The translations under genes and the position numbers were made by a program. A DNA stretch of 34,866 bases from an uncultured Lachnospiraceae bacterium. Lineage in GTDB: Bacteria; Bacillota; Clostridia; Lachnospirales; Lachnospiraceae. Below are positions 8,927-16,672 of this stretch, piece by piece (position 1 is the first letter of the stretch; each line of letters starts with the position of its first letter). Where the stretch lies: positions 1-34,866 of the forward strand of contig CACXDC010000204.1 of the NCBI GenBank assembly GCA_902766365.1. The letters are read 5' to 3'. The notes under the pieces are model-generated. The model was not told where the DNA came from, searched no databases, and saw only the letters and a list, made by a program, of their open reading frames with translations.

Positions 8927-9614
8927 TCTTACGCAGCCTCCTCTCCAGCTTGTCCAACAGAATAGTCAGTATCTTGATGACAGTAAAGTAGATCACTGCC
9001 GCACCGATCAGCGGCATAAATGCTTCATAGGTCCTTGACGTGATCTGATTGGCTGCCCTTGTCAGGTCAGTCAGGCTTACATAACCTACGATCGCTGTTT
9101 CCTTCAACAGAACAATAAATTCATTACCGATCGGAGGAAGCACGTTTTTGATCGCCTGGGGAATCACAATGTAGATCATGGTCTGTGCCTTGGAAAGACC
9201 AAGACTCCTTCCTGCTTCAGACTGTCCCTTATCTACGGCAAGGATTCCTGCACGGACAATTTCGGAAACATAGGCACCACTGTTGATTCCAAAGGAAAGA
9301 CTGGCTACCAGTACACCGTTCTGTGAGTTCTTCATGACAATGAACCACATGATCAGAAGCTGTAATACTGATGGTGTACCTCTGATAATATCCACATAGA
9401 CACCGGCGATCCTCGCCCAGATCGTTTTTTTGCCGTTCCGTTTCTGTGACAGACGCATCAAGGCTACCACTGTACCGATCACCATACCCAGAATTGCTGC
9501 AAACAGAGCAATTTCCAGAGTAACACCGAGTCCCTTAAAATAGAGTTTCCATCTGTCGCCCTCCACAAACGCAAGGACAAATTTCTTTCCCACTGAATCA
9601 AACCATTCCTGCAT
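8913..9614 (-). CDS. Polar amino-acid ABC transporter permease (HisM/GlnP type)
   Basis: The inner-membrane permease of an amino-acid importer; 233 residues from the chosen start. It has about five membrane segments, the [17 protein letters not shown] motif after the second, and the cytoplasmic EAA loop [35 protein letters not shown] that contacts the ATPase. A longer frame opens 45 nt upstream, but the start at 9612-9614 (MQEWFDSVG) is preferred because GAGGGAG sits about 7 nt before it. Only one permease is present, so it probably works as a homodimer. It is separated from the binding-protein gene by a strong hairpin. Confidence 0.93.
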   Translation of the reverse strand: MQEWFDSVGKKFVLAFVEGDRWKLYFKGLGVTLEIALFAAILGMVIGTVVALMRLSQKRNGKKTIWARIAGVYVDIIRGTPSVLQLLIMWFIVMKNSQNGVLVASLSFGINSGAYVSEIVRAGILAVDKGQSEAGRSLGLSKAQTMIYIVIPQAIKNVLPPIGNEFIVLLKETAIVGYVSLTDLTRAANQITSRTYEAFMPLIGAAVIYFTVIKILTILLDKLERRLRKSDNR

Positions 9615-9645
9615 ATGTTCTCCCTCAATCATATCTTTCTGACTG

Positions 9646-9676
9646 AAAGAGGATAGCATAGAATGCTATCCTCTTT
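9646..9676 (-). other. Intercistronic hairpin between binding protein and permease
   Basis: A perfect 13-bp stem (AAAGAGGATAGCA / TGCTATCCTCTTT) with a 5-nt loop lies in the 96-nt gap between the SBP and permease genes. It is not followed by a T-run on either strand, so it is not a classic terminator. It more likely protects the 3' end of the SBP message or partly attenuates transcription, allowing more binding protein than permease. Confidence 0.75.
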
Positions 9677-9710
9677 GATCATCCTTATTTCCTATATTGT
9701 ACCTTATTTT

Positions 9711-10586
9711 TTATTCAGCTTCAATATAAGTTTTTACAAGTTCATCAAAGGTTCCGTCAGCCTTCAGCTCATCAATGGCTCCATTGATCGCATCAGCAAG
9801 TGCGGTATCTCCCTTGGGCATTGCGATTGCATATTCCTCTGTCTCAAATCCGAACTGTGCACCTTCAATAACCTTTACCTTGCCTTCAAACTTGGTCTCG
9901 AATACAAGTGCAGGGTTCTTATCGATGATAACCAGATCAACCTTGCCGTTTACCAGATCGTTAACAGCATCTACAGCCTTGTTGTACTGTGCTACATTGC
10001 TTGTGTAGTCCTCTGCAATGAAGTCACCTGTTGTTCCAAGCTGAACGCCGATCGTCTTATCTTTCAGGTCATCTGCTGTTGCGATATCAGAATCTGCAGG
10101 AACGATCACATACTGAACTGCTTCATAGTAAGGATTGGAGAAGTCTACGCTTTCCTTTCTCTCATCTGTTACAGTCATACCGGCTGCTGCAATATCGATC
10201 TTGCTTCCGATAGAAGATACTAATGAAGCGAACTCCATGTTCTCTACCTTAACTTCTACGCCAAGCTTCTCACCGATTGCTCTGCAAAGAGCCATGTCAA
10301 AGCCATCTGCCTCGCCGTTGTCATCTACATACTCGAAAGGCGGGAACTCTGCGTTGGTACCTACTGTCAGGACACCATCTGCCAGTGCTTCACTCTGGGA
10401 AGCCTCTGCAACTTCAGCCTCATCTGCTGCTTCTTCAACAGGTGTTTCAGCCTCTGCTGTTTCATCTGTAGTTACTTCTGTTGCGTCTGCTGCTGTGTCA
10501 TCTGCAGAAGCTGCTGTGCTTCCACATGCAGTAAGCAGGCTCATGGTCATTGCCATTGTTACGACTGCTGCCAATACTTTTTTCAT
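9711..10586 (-). CDS. Amino-acid ABC transporter substrate-binding lipoprotein
   Basis: A membrane-anchored extracellular receptor that captures an amino acid and delivers it to the permease; 291 residues. The signal peptide (1-20) ends in the lipobox LTAC, so Cys21 would be lipidated. Residues about 22-68 form an Ala/Glu/Asp/Thr-rich flexible tether. The SBP family 3 fold starts at VLTVGTNAEFPPFEYVDDNGEADGFDMALCRAIGEKLG and contains IAAAGMTVTDERKESVDFSNPYY, the typical ligand-binding section with its arginine. GGAGGAG lies about 6 nt before the ATG. It has its own promoter and is first in the order SBP, permease, ATPase. Confidence 0.94.
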   Translation of the reverse strand: MKKVLAAVVTMAMTMSLLTACGSTAASADDTAADATEVTTDETAEAETPVEEAADEAEVAEASQSEALADGVLTVGTNAEFPPFEYVDDNGEADGFDMALCRAIGEKLGVEVKVENMEFASLVSSIGSKIDIAAAGMTVTDERKESVDFSNPYYEAVQYVIVPADSDIATADDLKDKTIGVQLGTTGDFIAEDYTSNVAQYNKAVDAVNDLVNGKVDLVIIDKNPALVFETKFEGKVKVIEGAQFGFETEEYAIAMPKGDTALADAINGAIDELKADGTFDELVKTYIEAE

Positions 10587-10612
10587 AATTTTCTCCTCCT
10601 GAAAATCTTTGG

Positions 10613-10626
10613 TGCATATTTATGCA
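10613..10626. promoter_or_regulatory. ArgR/AhrC-box-like palindrome in the transporter leader
   Basis: TGCAT-ATTT-ATGCA is a perfect 5-4-5 palindrome, matching the ARG-box pattern TGAAT-wwww-ATTCA at 12 of 14 positions. It lies between the promoter and the ribosome site of the SBP gene. Flanking bases extend the dyad (TTTGG / CCAAA with one bulged base), so it could also fold as an RNA hairpin. Regulation by an arginine repressor is inferred. Confidence 0.45.
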
Positions 10627-10671
10627 ACCAAATTATCTGTCCTCCGGAATTATTTCCTTTGAATCATTGGT

Positions 10672-10700
10672 AGTCTATCACTTTCTTCATTCAAAATCAA
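10672..10700 (-). promoter_or_regulatory. Promoter of the amino-acid transporter operon
   Basis: Minus strand: TTGATT (complement of 10695-10700), 17-nt spacer, TAGACT (complement of 10672-10677), with TGA just before the -10 (extended -10). This gives a leader of about 80 nt that contains the ArgR-box-like palindrome. Confidence 0.6.
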
Positions 10701-10725
10701 GTTCTTTATACGATACATATGTATT

Positions 10726-12543
10726 TTATACAGTAATGATCATTTCCTTCCGGATCTGTACAGATACCGTCCTCTCTTCTTTACGGACAAGCAGTTCCCC
10801 CTCTTTCTTAAACAGTCCAAACAGATCCGGTCTGATACGGTATCTGTTTGACACAGATCTTTCCACCACAGATTCCGTGATTGTGAGCCTGTATCCATCC
10901 TCATCCAGCTTTACCGCATATCTGCCAAGATATTTCCATTTGCCCTGTCCCTGGTCATTATAGACCCTTACACTCATACACAGAAAATAAATAAGAGCGG
11001 ATAGTCCCGTCAGTATCAGCAACGCGCCAAAGGTGATACCAACCACCTTTACTGCCCCTGCTGACAGGATTTTTTCAATTATAGTTTCATTGCCATTATT
11101 CTCTCTGCCGGTAATCTCCCCGGTTTCTATCTCACGGTTTGCAGCGATCTCAGGAAGCATCACTGTTTCTGTCTCTGCCAGAATACCCGGTATCTCTGTT
11201 TCCTCATTTTCCTTCTGCCACCAGCTTCTGATACTGCTGTCATCCTCTGTTTCTGCACTGCCACTTCCCTTTCCATTGCTGCCATGACCTTTCGTTTCCG
11301 GAGCTGCTGAAGGTATGGGCGTTACTGATGGCGAGGGTACTGCTGATGGAGAAGCGGATGGAGAAGTGCCTGCGCCCTGGTCATTTCCATCACCGTCACT
11401 ACCTCCATTCCCATTTCCGCCATGGCTCCCATCACCATCATTCCCGCTACCAGTACCACCATCACCATTTCCACCACCAGAAGCCGGTACATAAATACTG
11501 CTGATACTGATCGCTGCAGACAGATCTTCTTTTCTTACATCCTCATTGGTAACATCCACCTGAAAGCCATAATCCCCGTTTTTATCTACCACTGCCTCCA
11601 GATCGTTGGATATCAGATTGCCACTTTTATCTTTCCAGCAGAAAGGATTTTCAGAAAGTACCAGTTTCCCGCCGGTCAGATCCTCGAAAGCGGCCTTAAC
11701 AGATGCTTTCTTTCTGTCCTCCATTGGCTTCTCTGTCAATACGATCTTTCCTACTCTTGTCTGTTCATCCATACCGCAGACAAGCTGATAGCCATCGATG
11801 GTATCTGTGGTCTTTTCACAGTTAAATTCATAGGAATCGATCGTCAGCCCTGGTTTCTTTTCACAGTCAAAGACATAGCTCTCCGGTGTCTCCTCTGTCT
11901 TGCCACATCCAAGAGTATACCGCTCAATGCTGCCCCCTCTGTTGCAGACCGTCACTGTATGGTTGTGGGAAGAATTGGTGCCATGTACGGTAGTTCCACA
12001 GGACATCTCATAGTATTTGAAATCATGTCCTTCATAGTCTCCGTCTGAAGTATCCCACCATCTCACTGTACTACAGCCATATTCGCTGCTTGTCACAGTC
12101 CGGTAACACCCGCCGGAATGACTGTGGTATACAGGCACAAAACAGCCACTCCCTTCCTGCGGATTGCCACTGTGCTCATGGCAGATCGGCGTCTGATAGC
12201 ATGGTCCTCCCTCTGCTTCACTTCCCTGATGGGCATGGTAAATAGGCTTTCCATAACAGGGTCCGCCATCCTCTTCATTGCCCTGATGGGTATGATAAAT
12301 GGCTCCCCGATAACAGCCTCCTTCCGCATCACTGCTGCCGGCATGGCTGTGATACACATAATGGATAACCTGATTTTCCGGTGTTTCCGGGATTGTATCC
12401 ACATCGACTTCTCCAGCAGCTTCCTCCGCTCTCGCATTTACCGGCACCAGAACTGCCAGTGTCAGGGCTGCTGCCACGGCAATGAACCTTTCTGAAAGGT
12501 TATATACTCTTTTTCTTTTGTAACGCACGATTCTTTTTTTCAT
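10726..12543 (-). CDS. Secreted, membrane-anchored protein with histidine-rich tandem repeats
   Basis: No known family is recognised. The protein has 605 residues: a basic N-terminus and signal peptide (1-39, cut near NARAEE); five repeats of about 19 residues (61-147) of the form YHxHxG-(N/S)-acidic-GGxCY; a Cys-rich part (about 180-256) with four short repeats ending in C-G/E-K; a Lys/Asp-rich globular part (260-350); a Gly/Asn/Asp linker then a Ser/Pro linker (355-415); a membrane segment (about 498-523); and an 80-residue cytoplasmic tail with alternating charged and hydrophobic residues. The repeated His and Cys suggest metal binding outside the cell (inference). The frame opens 135 nt earlier, inside a terminator hairpin; the start at 12541-12543 was chosen for its AAAGGATG site and signal peptide. 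It is monocistronic, with a regulated-looking leader. Confidence 0.82.
   Translation of the reverse strand: MKKRIVRYKRKRVYNLSERFIAVAAALTLAVLVPVNARAEEAAGEVDVDTIPETPENQVIHYVYHSHAGSSDAEGGCYRGAIYHTHQGNEEDGGPCYGKPIYHAHQGSEAEGGPCYQTPICHEHSGNPQEGSGCFVPVYHSHSGGCYRTVTSSEYGCSTVRWWDTSDGDYEGHDFKYYEMSCGTTVHGTNSSHNHTVTVCNRGGSIERYTLGCGKTEETPESYVFDCEKKPGLTIDSYEFNCEKTTDTIDGYQLVCGMDEQTRVGKIVLTEKPMEDRKKASVKAAFEDLTGGKLVLSENPFCWKDKSGNLISNDLEAVVDKNGDYGFQVDVTNEDVRKEDLSAAISISSIYVPASGGGNGDGGTGSGNDGDGSHGGNGNGGSDGDGNDQGAGTSPSASPSAVPSPSVTPIPSAAPETKGHGSNGKGSGSAETEDDSSIRSWWQKENEETEIPGILAETETVMLPEIAANREIETGEITGRENNGNETIIEKILSAGAVKVVGITFGALLILTGLSALIYFLCMSVRVYNDQGQGKWKYLGRYAVKLDEDGYRLTITESVVERSVSNRYRIRPDLFGLFKKEGELLVRKEERTVSVQIRKEMIITV
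12103..12363 (-). repeat. In-frame tandem repeats encoding YHxHxG modules
   Basis: Five imperfect units of about 54-60 nt encode successive YHSH, YHTH, YHAH, CHEH and YHSH modules, each followed by GGxCY or a close variant. The DNA copies have diverged more than the protein pattern, which points to selection on the protein. Confidence 0.85.
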
Positions 12544-12653
12544 TTTCTCATCCTTTCGATACTCACATACATGAAATTTACAGCAGATCTTCTTTTCTGC
12601 CCGAAAAGCATTTCCCTCTCTTCCCTGTAAACAGCTTTCCGGCTGCAGACAAC

Positions 12654-12687
12654 AAAAAGACCCGCCTATGGTTTCCATAGACAGGTC
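12654..12687 (-). terminator. Intrinsic terminator inside the leader of the His-repeat gene
   Basis: Read on the minus strand, a 13-bp stem with two G-U wobbles (arms at 12675-12687 and 12659-12671) closes on an AAA loop and is followed directly by TTTTTG (12658 down). It lies only about 35-70 nt after the predicted start of transcription at 12723 and about 110 nt before the gene, and no promoter is visible between it and the gene. It should therefore act as a leader attenuator, and it may also stop read-through from the acyltransferase gene. Confidence 0.8.
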
Positions 12688-12729
12688 ACTGTTTCCTTCT
12701 TCTGTTTTCTCTAATCGGTAAGTATAGTC

Positions 12730-12758
12730 AGCATATCACCGGGTATCTGCTCTGTCAA
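12730..12758 (-). promoter_or_regulatory. Strong promoter upstream of the leader terminator
   Basis: Minus strand: TTGACA (complement of 12753-12758), a 17-nt spacer ending in TGA (extended -10), and TATGCT (complement of 12730-12735). It is one of the best promoter matches in the window. The RNA would start near 12723 and meet the terminator at 12687-12654 at once. Confidence 0.78.
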
Positions 12759-12787
12759 GTGGTGATTTGTACGGACTCCGCTTTCCG

Positions 12788-13882
12788 TCAGGTCCTGGAT
12801 TTCACCGGCAGCCGCTCCACTGCAAAGGAGAACAGCAGCGGCAGTCCGATCCCGGCAAAGAGATAGAGCCACTTTGCTGCTTCTGCGCCGCCCGGCAGAT
12901 ATACGAAATTGATCTCCGAAAAATACATGGAAGCATCAAACTCCTGACAAAGCGGCGTCAGCCTGGAAATCCAGTAGAACACTGTTTTCACCAGAAAGAA
13001 CGCAAATATATGGTGCATCATAATGGAATAGGTATACCGGCCGATCGTCACAAGCTTTCCCGCCAGAACCGGGATATCCTTAAGGATCCTTGCCACCCGC
13101 AGCCAGAAAGCAATACCGGTGATCACGGTCAGATACGGAACGAACGGTCCGCTTGCAAAGCTGGTCACCCAGACTGCACTGAATGCCAGCCCTCCTGCAA
13201 AAATGGAGATCAGAAGCTGAAGCCCCATAACAACGGCAAAGTAAACGGCATTCGGAAGTGTGTCCAGTCTTTCGAGCTTCTGCCTGTAAAGACACCCAAG
13301 TTCAAAGCCTGGCAGCATGAACAGCAGCCTTCCCGGGATCTTATACCAGCCATACACATGTCCGCCGATCGCAAGCCAGACTGTCAGGATGCCTGCCAGA
13401 AGGCAGAGACTGAAGATCAGCCATTCATTGTTAAGCCGGATGAGCGACAGCACCTTCCTCATGCAGACATTGATCACTTCGATCAGGAACAGTACCGGCA
13501 CAAACCACGCCGGAAACTGGTACATAAACTGGTGTCCCCCGTCAAAGGGAGCCAGTACCAGTGAGTAAAAAGACAGCTCCTGTCCGATACTGAAGCCTGC
13601 ATGGTGCAGCACTGCTGCCAGCACACCATATACTACATTAAATATATAATATGGAAGAAGCAGCGATCCTACTTTTCCAAGAAGATAGCTTCCGATCCTG
13701 CTTTCTGCCTCTTTTTTATAAAAATAGCCGGATACAAACAGAAAAATAAACACATGGAAGGAGTAATAGGGAAACAGTCCTCCCACATCAAACACGTTAA
13801 AGCCAAGATGGCCTGCCACGACCAGGATCATGCCGATCGCTGATAAAATCCGAAACTCTTTATTTTCATAATGTTCTGTCAT
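12788..13882 (-). CDS. Acyltransferase family 3 membrane protein
   Basis: An integral membrane O-acyltransferase-like protein of 364 residues with about ten membrane segments. Family features are the N-terminal RILSAIGMILVVAGHLGF (the conserved His near residue 25), FHVFIFLFVSGYFY after the next segment, and WFVPVLFLIEV. Such proteins transfer acetyl or other acyl groups to cell-wall or exported polysaccharides; the acceptor here is unknown. GGGAG precedes the ATG by about 8 nt. It is divergent from a lipoprotein/GT-C pair and upstream of the His-repeat surface protein on the same strand, so the whole neighbourhood points to the cell envelope. No strong minus-strand promoter was found in the 116-nt divergent gap. 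Confidence 0.85.
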   Translation of the reverse strand: MTEHYENKEFRILSAIGMILVVAGHLGFNVFDVGGLFPYYSFHVFIFLFVSGYFYKKEAESRIGSYLLGKVGSLLLPYYIFNVVYGVLAAVLHHAGFSIGQELSFYSLVLAPFDGGHQFMYQFPAWFVPVLFLIEVINVCMRKVLSLIRLNNEWLIFSLCLLAGILTVWLAIGGHVYGWYKIPGRLLFMLPGFELGCLYRQKLERLDTLPNAVYFAVVMGLQLLISIFAGGLAFSAVWVTSFASGPFVPYLTVITGIAFWLRVARILKDIPVLAGKLVTIGRYTYSIMMHHIFAFFLVKTVFYWISRLTPLCQEFDASMYFSEINFVYLPGGAEAAKWLYLFAGIGLPLLFSFAVERLPVKSRT

Positions 13883-13963
13883 ATTCCCACTCCCTGTCCA
13901 AATGTTTTCTTCTTCCTTTTCCTACTGCGCTGCTCTCTGATATCACCAGTATATAAAATTTTA

Positions 13964-13992
13964 TTGTCATAAGGAAGTAAAATCTTTATAAT
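13964..13992 (+). promoter_or_regulatory. Promoter of the lipoprotein/GT-C pair
   Basis: TTGTCA (13964-13969), a 17-nt spacer and a perfect TATAAT (13987-13992). The expected transcription start (about 13999) coincides with the first ATG of the gene, leaving almost no 5' leader. Confidence 0.8.
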
Positions 13993-13998
13993 AGCCTT

Positions 13999-15057
13999 AT
14001 GGAAAAGAATATGAACAACACTTACAATTTTACTGCCGGATTTCGTTATCTGATGATACTGCTTCTTCCGGTCATTTTTTTGTGCACCGGATGTGGCAGG
14101 AAAGAGGTCTCCTATTTCAACCCGGATACTGATCCCTATATCCGGGAATCCGACAGGATTGATTTTGATGTGTCTACCTTAAATGCAATCCCGGACAACC
14201 CGAATCCCACGTTAAGCGTACCGACCTATATCACCAAGGTAAAGGATACCTACTTTATCGTGGACTGCTATCATAATCAGGTCATTTACAACGGGAATCT
14301 GACAGATCCTCTTTATGAATGGCGTATCATGGCATCCGGTCTTGGCATGCCGCATACGCTTGCCAGCGATGGCTTTGTTTATCTGATCGATGATACGGAG
14401 AATAACCGTGTCCTTGTGATGGAGGAAGGGGTAAACGAAAACGGACAGCCCATTTTTCTTCCCACGCAGGAATTTACGGGAATCGGTGACAGACCTCACT
14501 ACATTATTTATGACGAAGCGACAAAAACCTTTTATGTCTGGAGCTCAGAAAGCGGTGAGATGTTCCTGTTTCGCAGACCCGCTGATGATACCACGCTTTA
14601 CCTGACTGAGGTGCGCTCCATTCCTTCCCTGAACGGTATCTATGTAAGATCCTTTACAATCGAGGGCGATACGATCTATTTTGTATCCGGCAATTCCTCT
14701 ATCATCGAAGCAGATCTTGATACCTTCAAAATAAAGAAGGAATACCCCGTTCCCGACAGCATGGCCGGTATGGTACAGCTTACCTTCATCCGTGATTACT
14801 GCTATCTGACGATCTCCACTGACGTCACCGGCAGCCAGGACTACGCTACCATGATCCGTACAAAGAAGCTTTCGGATCTTGCAAAAGGCAATTATGAGGA
14901 TGTCTATGCTTCCTTTGTGGGCGGCGGCACTCCCTATTATATCTCCAAAATTGATGATACCTATTACCTGACCGAACACCGGCTTCCCGGCCACTCCATC
15001 TGGAGCTTCCAGGTAAATGATAAGAACGAGATCACAAATGTGACTACTATTTATTAA
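13999..15057 (+). CDS. Putative lipoprotein, beta-propeller-like
   Basis: No named family is recognised. The 352-residue protein begins with a hydrophobic signal (about 16-31) ending in FLCTGC, a slightly degenerate lipobox with the lipidated Cys expected near residue 32. The rest is rich in short beta-type units such as FVYLIDDTENNRVLVMEEG, TFYVWSSESGEMFLF and TIYFVSGNSSIIEADL, resembling NHL or similar propeller blades, which suggests an exported sugar- or protein-binding role (inference). The start is uncertain: the promoter -10 ends 6 nt before the first ATG, so the message would be leaderless there; a second ATG at 14011 has a weak GGAAAAG before it. It is 16 nt upstream of the GT-C gene and surely co-transcribed with it. 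Confidence 0.78.
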   Translation: MEKNMNNTYNFTAGFRYLMILLLPVIFLCTGCGRKEVSYFNPDTDPYIRESDRIDFDVSTLNAIPDNPNPTLSVPTYITKVKDTYFIVDCYHNQVIYNGNLTDPLYEWRIMASGLGMPHTLASDGFVYLIDDTENNRVLVMEEGVNENGQPIFLPTQEFTGIGDRPHYIIYDEATKTFYVWSSESGEMFLFRRPADDTTLYLTEVRSIPSLNGIYVRSFTIEGDTIYFVSGNSSIIEADLDTFKIKKEYPVPDSMAGMVQLTFIRDYCYLTISTDVTGSQDYATMIRTKKLSDLAKGNYEDVYASFVGGGTPYYISKIDDTYYLTEHRLPGHSIWSFQVNDKNEITNVTTIY

Positions 15058-15073
15058 AGGATGTTTCTCTGTT

Positions 15074-16672
15074 ATGAATCAGACAAAAAAATTTTCATTT
15101 AAACACATGTCAGCCCTTACCGTGCAGCTTCTCCTGATCGTGGTTTTCTGCCTGTTCGGTGCTGTGCTTCAGGGAAATGGTTTTCTTTCCATGACCCATT
15201 ACCATCAGGTTTTCTTCCTGACGATACTGTTCCTTATCTACTTTGCCGTGCTTTCTGTTTTCAAATTGAAAGGGCTGCTTGCAAAGGAAGATACGGCAGT
15301 GACCATGATGATCCTGCTTGGCGTTCTGCTCCGGCTTTCCTATATCCTTCTGTCCGGTCTCTATGACAGACAGCATGATGCCGGTGCCTTTACCGGTATG
15401 GGAACCGACTTTATCAATCCGGGGCATATCGGCTATGTGGAATATATCTACAAATTCCATAAGCTTCCCGATATCAACCCCTACACTCTGTTTGGTTATT
15501 ATCATCCGCCCCTGCATCATATTCTGTCCTGCCTCTGGCTGCAGCTGAATATTTTCCTTGGGGTGTCTGAAGCCCTTGCGTTTGAAAACCTGCAGATCCT
15601 GACGCTGCTCTACTCCTGCCTGTGCATGGTTGTGACCTGGCGGATCTTAAAGCTTCTGAATGTCAGCGGAAAGGGCATGTATATCGCTCTTGCCTTTCTC
15701 GTGTTCCACCCTGCTACGATCATCATGGCCGGCAGTGTCAACAATGATATGCTGACAATCCTGTTTATGAGCCTGACCCTGCTTTTTTCCTTACGCTTCA
15801 TCCGGGATAAAAGCCTGAAAAATCTGGTATTTCTGGCTCTGATCATCGGCTTTGGCATGATCACGAAGCTGAACAGTGCCGTGCTTGCCATCCCGCTTGC
15901 GATCATTTTCCTGATGCACTTTATCTCCGTGATCCGCAGGAAGGATAAAAAAGAACTGCTGACATGGATCAAAAACTATGTGATCTTTGCCGTGATCGTA
16001 ATGCCCATCGGTTTATCCTGGATCATCCGGAATCTGGTCCGCTTCTCGGAAAAGCCCGGTGTCCCGGTACCCGGAGAAACCTCTCCCATGTATACGGAGC
16101 CCTTTTCCCTGTGGGAACGGCTGGGAATCCCTTCCCTGTCACAGCTTCATCTGGACTTTCCGTTCCATCCGATCAGTGCAAAAGCATGCTGTAATACCTG
16201 GGCGATCATGATGCACACTTCTCTGTTTGCAGAGGAATATCCTACGGATCTGTCCGATATCCTGCTGATCCTCTGTCAGGTGGTATTCGTGCTTGCACTT
16301 GTCATGGCGGTTCTGACGGCAGTACTCCTTGTTGCTGTACTGTTAAATAAACAGACCCTGCTGGAAGACCGGGTATTTCTGCTGACCGGCTACGTGATCA
16401 TGCTGATCTCCTTTGCGGCCTTTGTGGTGATCTACCCTTATACCTGCAGCAGCGATTTCCGATACGTGACGATATGCCTTATGTATATTTCCATCGCTCT
16501 CGGCCTTGGTAATAAATATTATCTGCAGGGAAACAATACTTCCGGAAATCCGGACAGCAAAAAAGGAGCCCTGAAAAAAGCAGCTCCTTTCATGATGCAC
16601 CTGATCAATGGCGGCATCCTCACCATATTGATTTTAATTCAGATCATTTATCTATTCTGGGAACGCTGGTAA
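15074..16672 (+). CDS. GT-C fold membrane glycosyltransferase (GT39/PMT-like)
   Basis: A polytopic membrane protein of 532 residues with about 11 to 13 hydrophobic segments. The first extracytoplasmic loop carries the acidic motif GLYDRQHDAGAF (Asp98, Asp102), in the place where GT-C enzymes keep their catalytic aspartate. GYYHPPLHHILSCLWL and HPATIIMAGSVNNDMLTILF follow, as in family 39-like dolichyl/undecaprenyl-phosphate sugar transferases. It probably moves a sugar from a lipid carrier onto an exported acceptor; donor and acceptor are unknown. It follows the lipoprotein gene by 16 nt, and AAAGGATG lies about 12 nt before the ATG. Its 3' end overlaps the convergent fusion GTPase gene by 21 nt, with a terminator spanning the stop codon. 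Confidence 0.82.
   Translation: MNQTKKFSFKHMSALTVQLLLIVVFCLFGAVLQGNGFLSMTHYHQVFFLTILFLIYFAVLSVFKLKGLLAKEDTAVTMMILLGVLLRLSYILLSGLYDRQHDAGAFTGMGTDFINPGHIGYVEYIYKFHKLPDINPYTLFGYYHPPLHHILSCLWLQLNIFLGVSEALAFENLQILTLLYSCLCMVVTWRILKLLNVSGKGMYIALAFLVFHPATIIMAGSVNNDMLTILFMSLTLLFSLRFIRDKSLKNLVFLALIIGFGMITKLNSAVLAIPLAIIFLMHFISVIRRKDKKELLTWIKNYVIFAVIVMPIGLSWIIRNLVRFSEKPGVPVPGETSPMYTEPFSLWERLGIPSLSQLHLDFPFHPISAKACCNTWAIMMHTSLFAEEYPTDLSDILLILCQVVFVLALVMAVLTAVLLVAVLLNKQTLLEDRVFLLTGYVIMLISFAAFVVIYPYTCSSDFRYVTICLMYISIALGLGNKYYLQGNNTSGNPDSKKGALKKAAPFMMHLINGGILTILILIQIIYLFWERW

Noticed and set aside
10713..10724. ATACATATGTAT palindrome just after the His-repeat gene
   Set aside because: Short, AT-rich dyad without a T-run or a clear promoter relation; too likely by chance.
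11422..12048. 208-codon plus-strand open frame opposite the His-repeat gene
   Set aside because: Its protein is a low-complexity Thr/Ile start with no family signs, no ribosome site, and it lies fully opposite a gene with signal peptide and repeats.
12103..12363. Possible CRISPR or satellite repeats
   Set aside because: Units are imperfect, in frame and of changing length, with no constant spacers; they encode the YHxHxG modules.
12544..12678. Extended N-terminus of the His-repeat protein beginning in the terminator hairpin
   Set aside because: No ribosome site, Cys-rich nonsense-like residues before the signal peptide; the ATG at 12543 with AAAGGATG and a proper signal peptide fits better.
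12588..12760. Known riboswitch (c-di-GMP GEMM, preQ1, fluoride) in the leader of the His-repeat gene
   Set aside because: I compared the hairpin and flanks with the conserved cores I know and found no match; the region before the terminator is too short for most classes.
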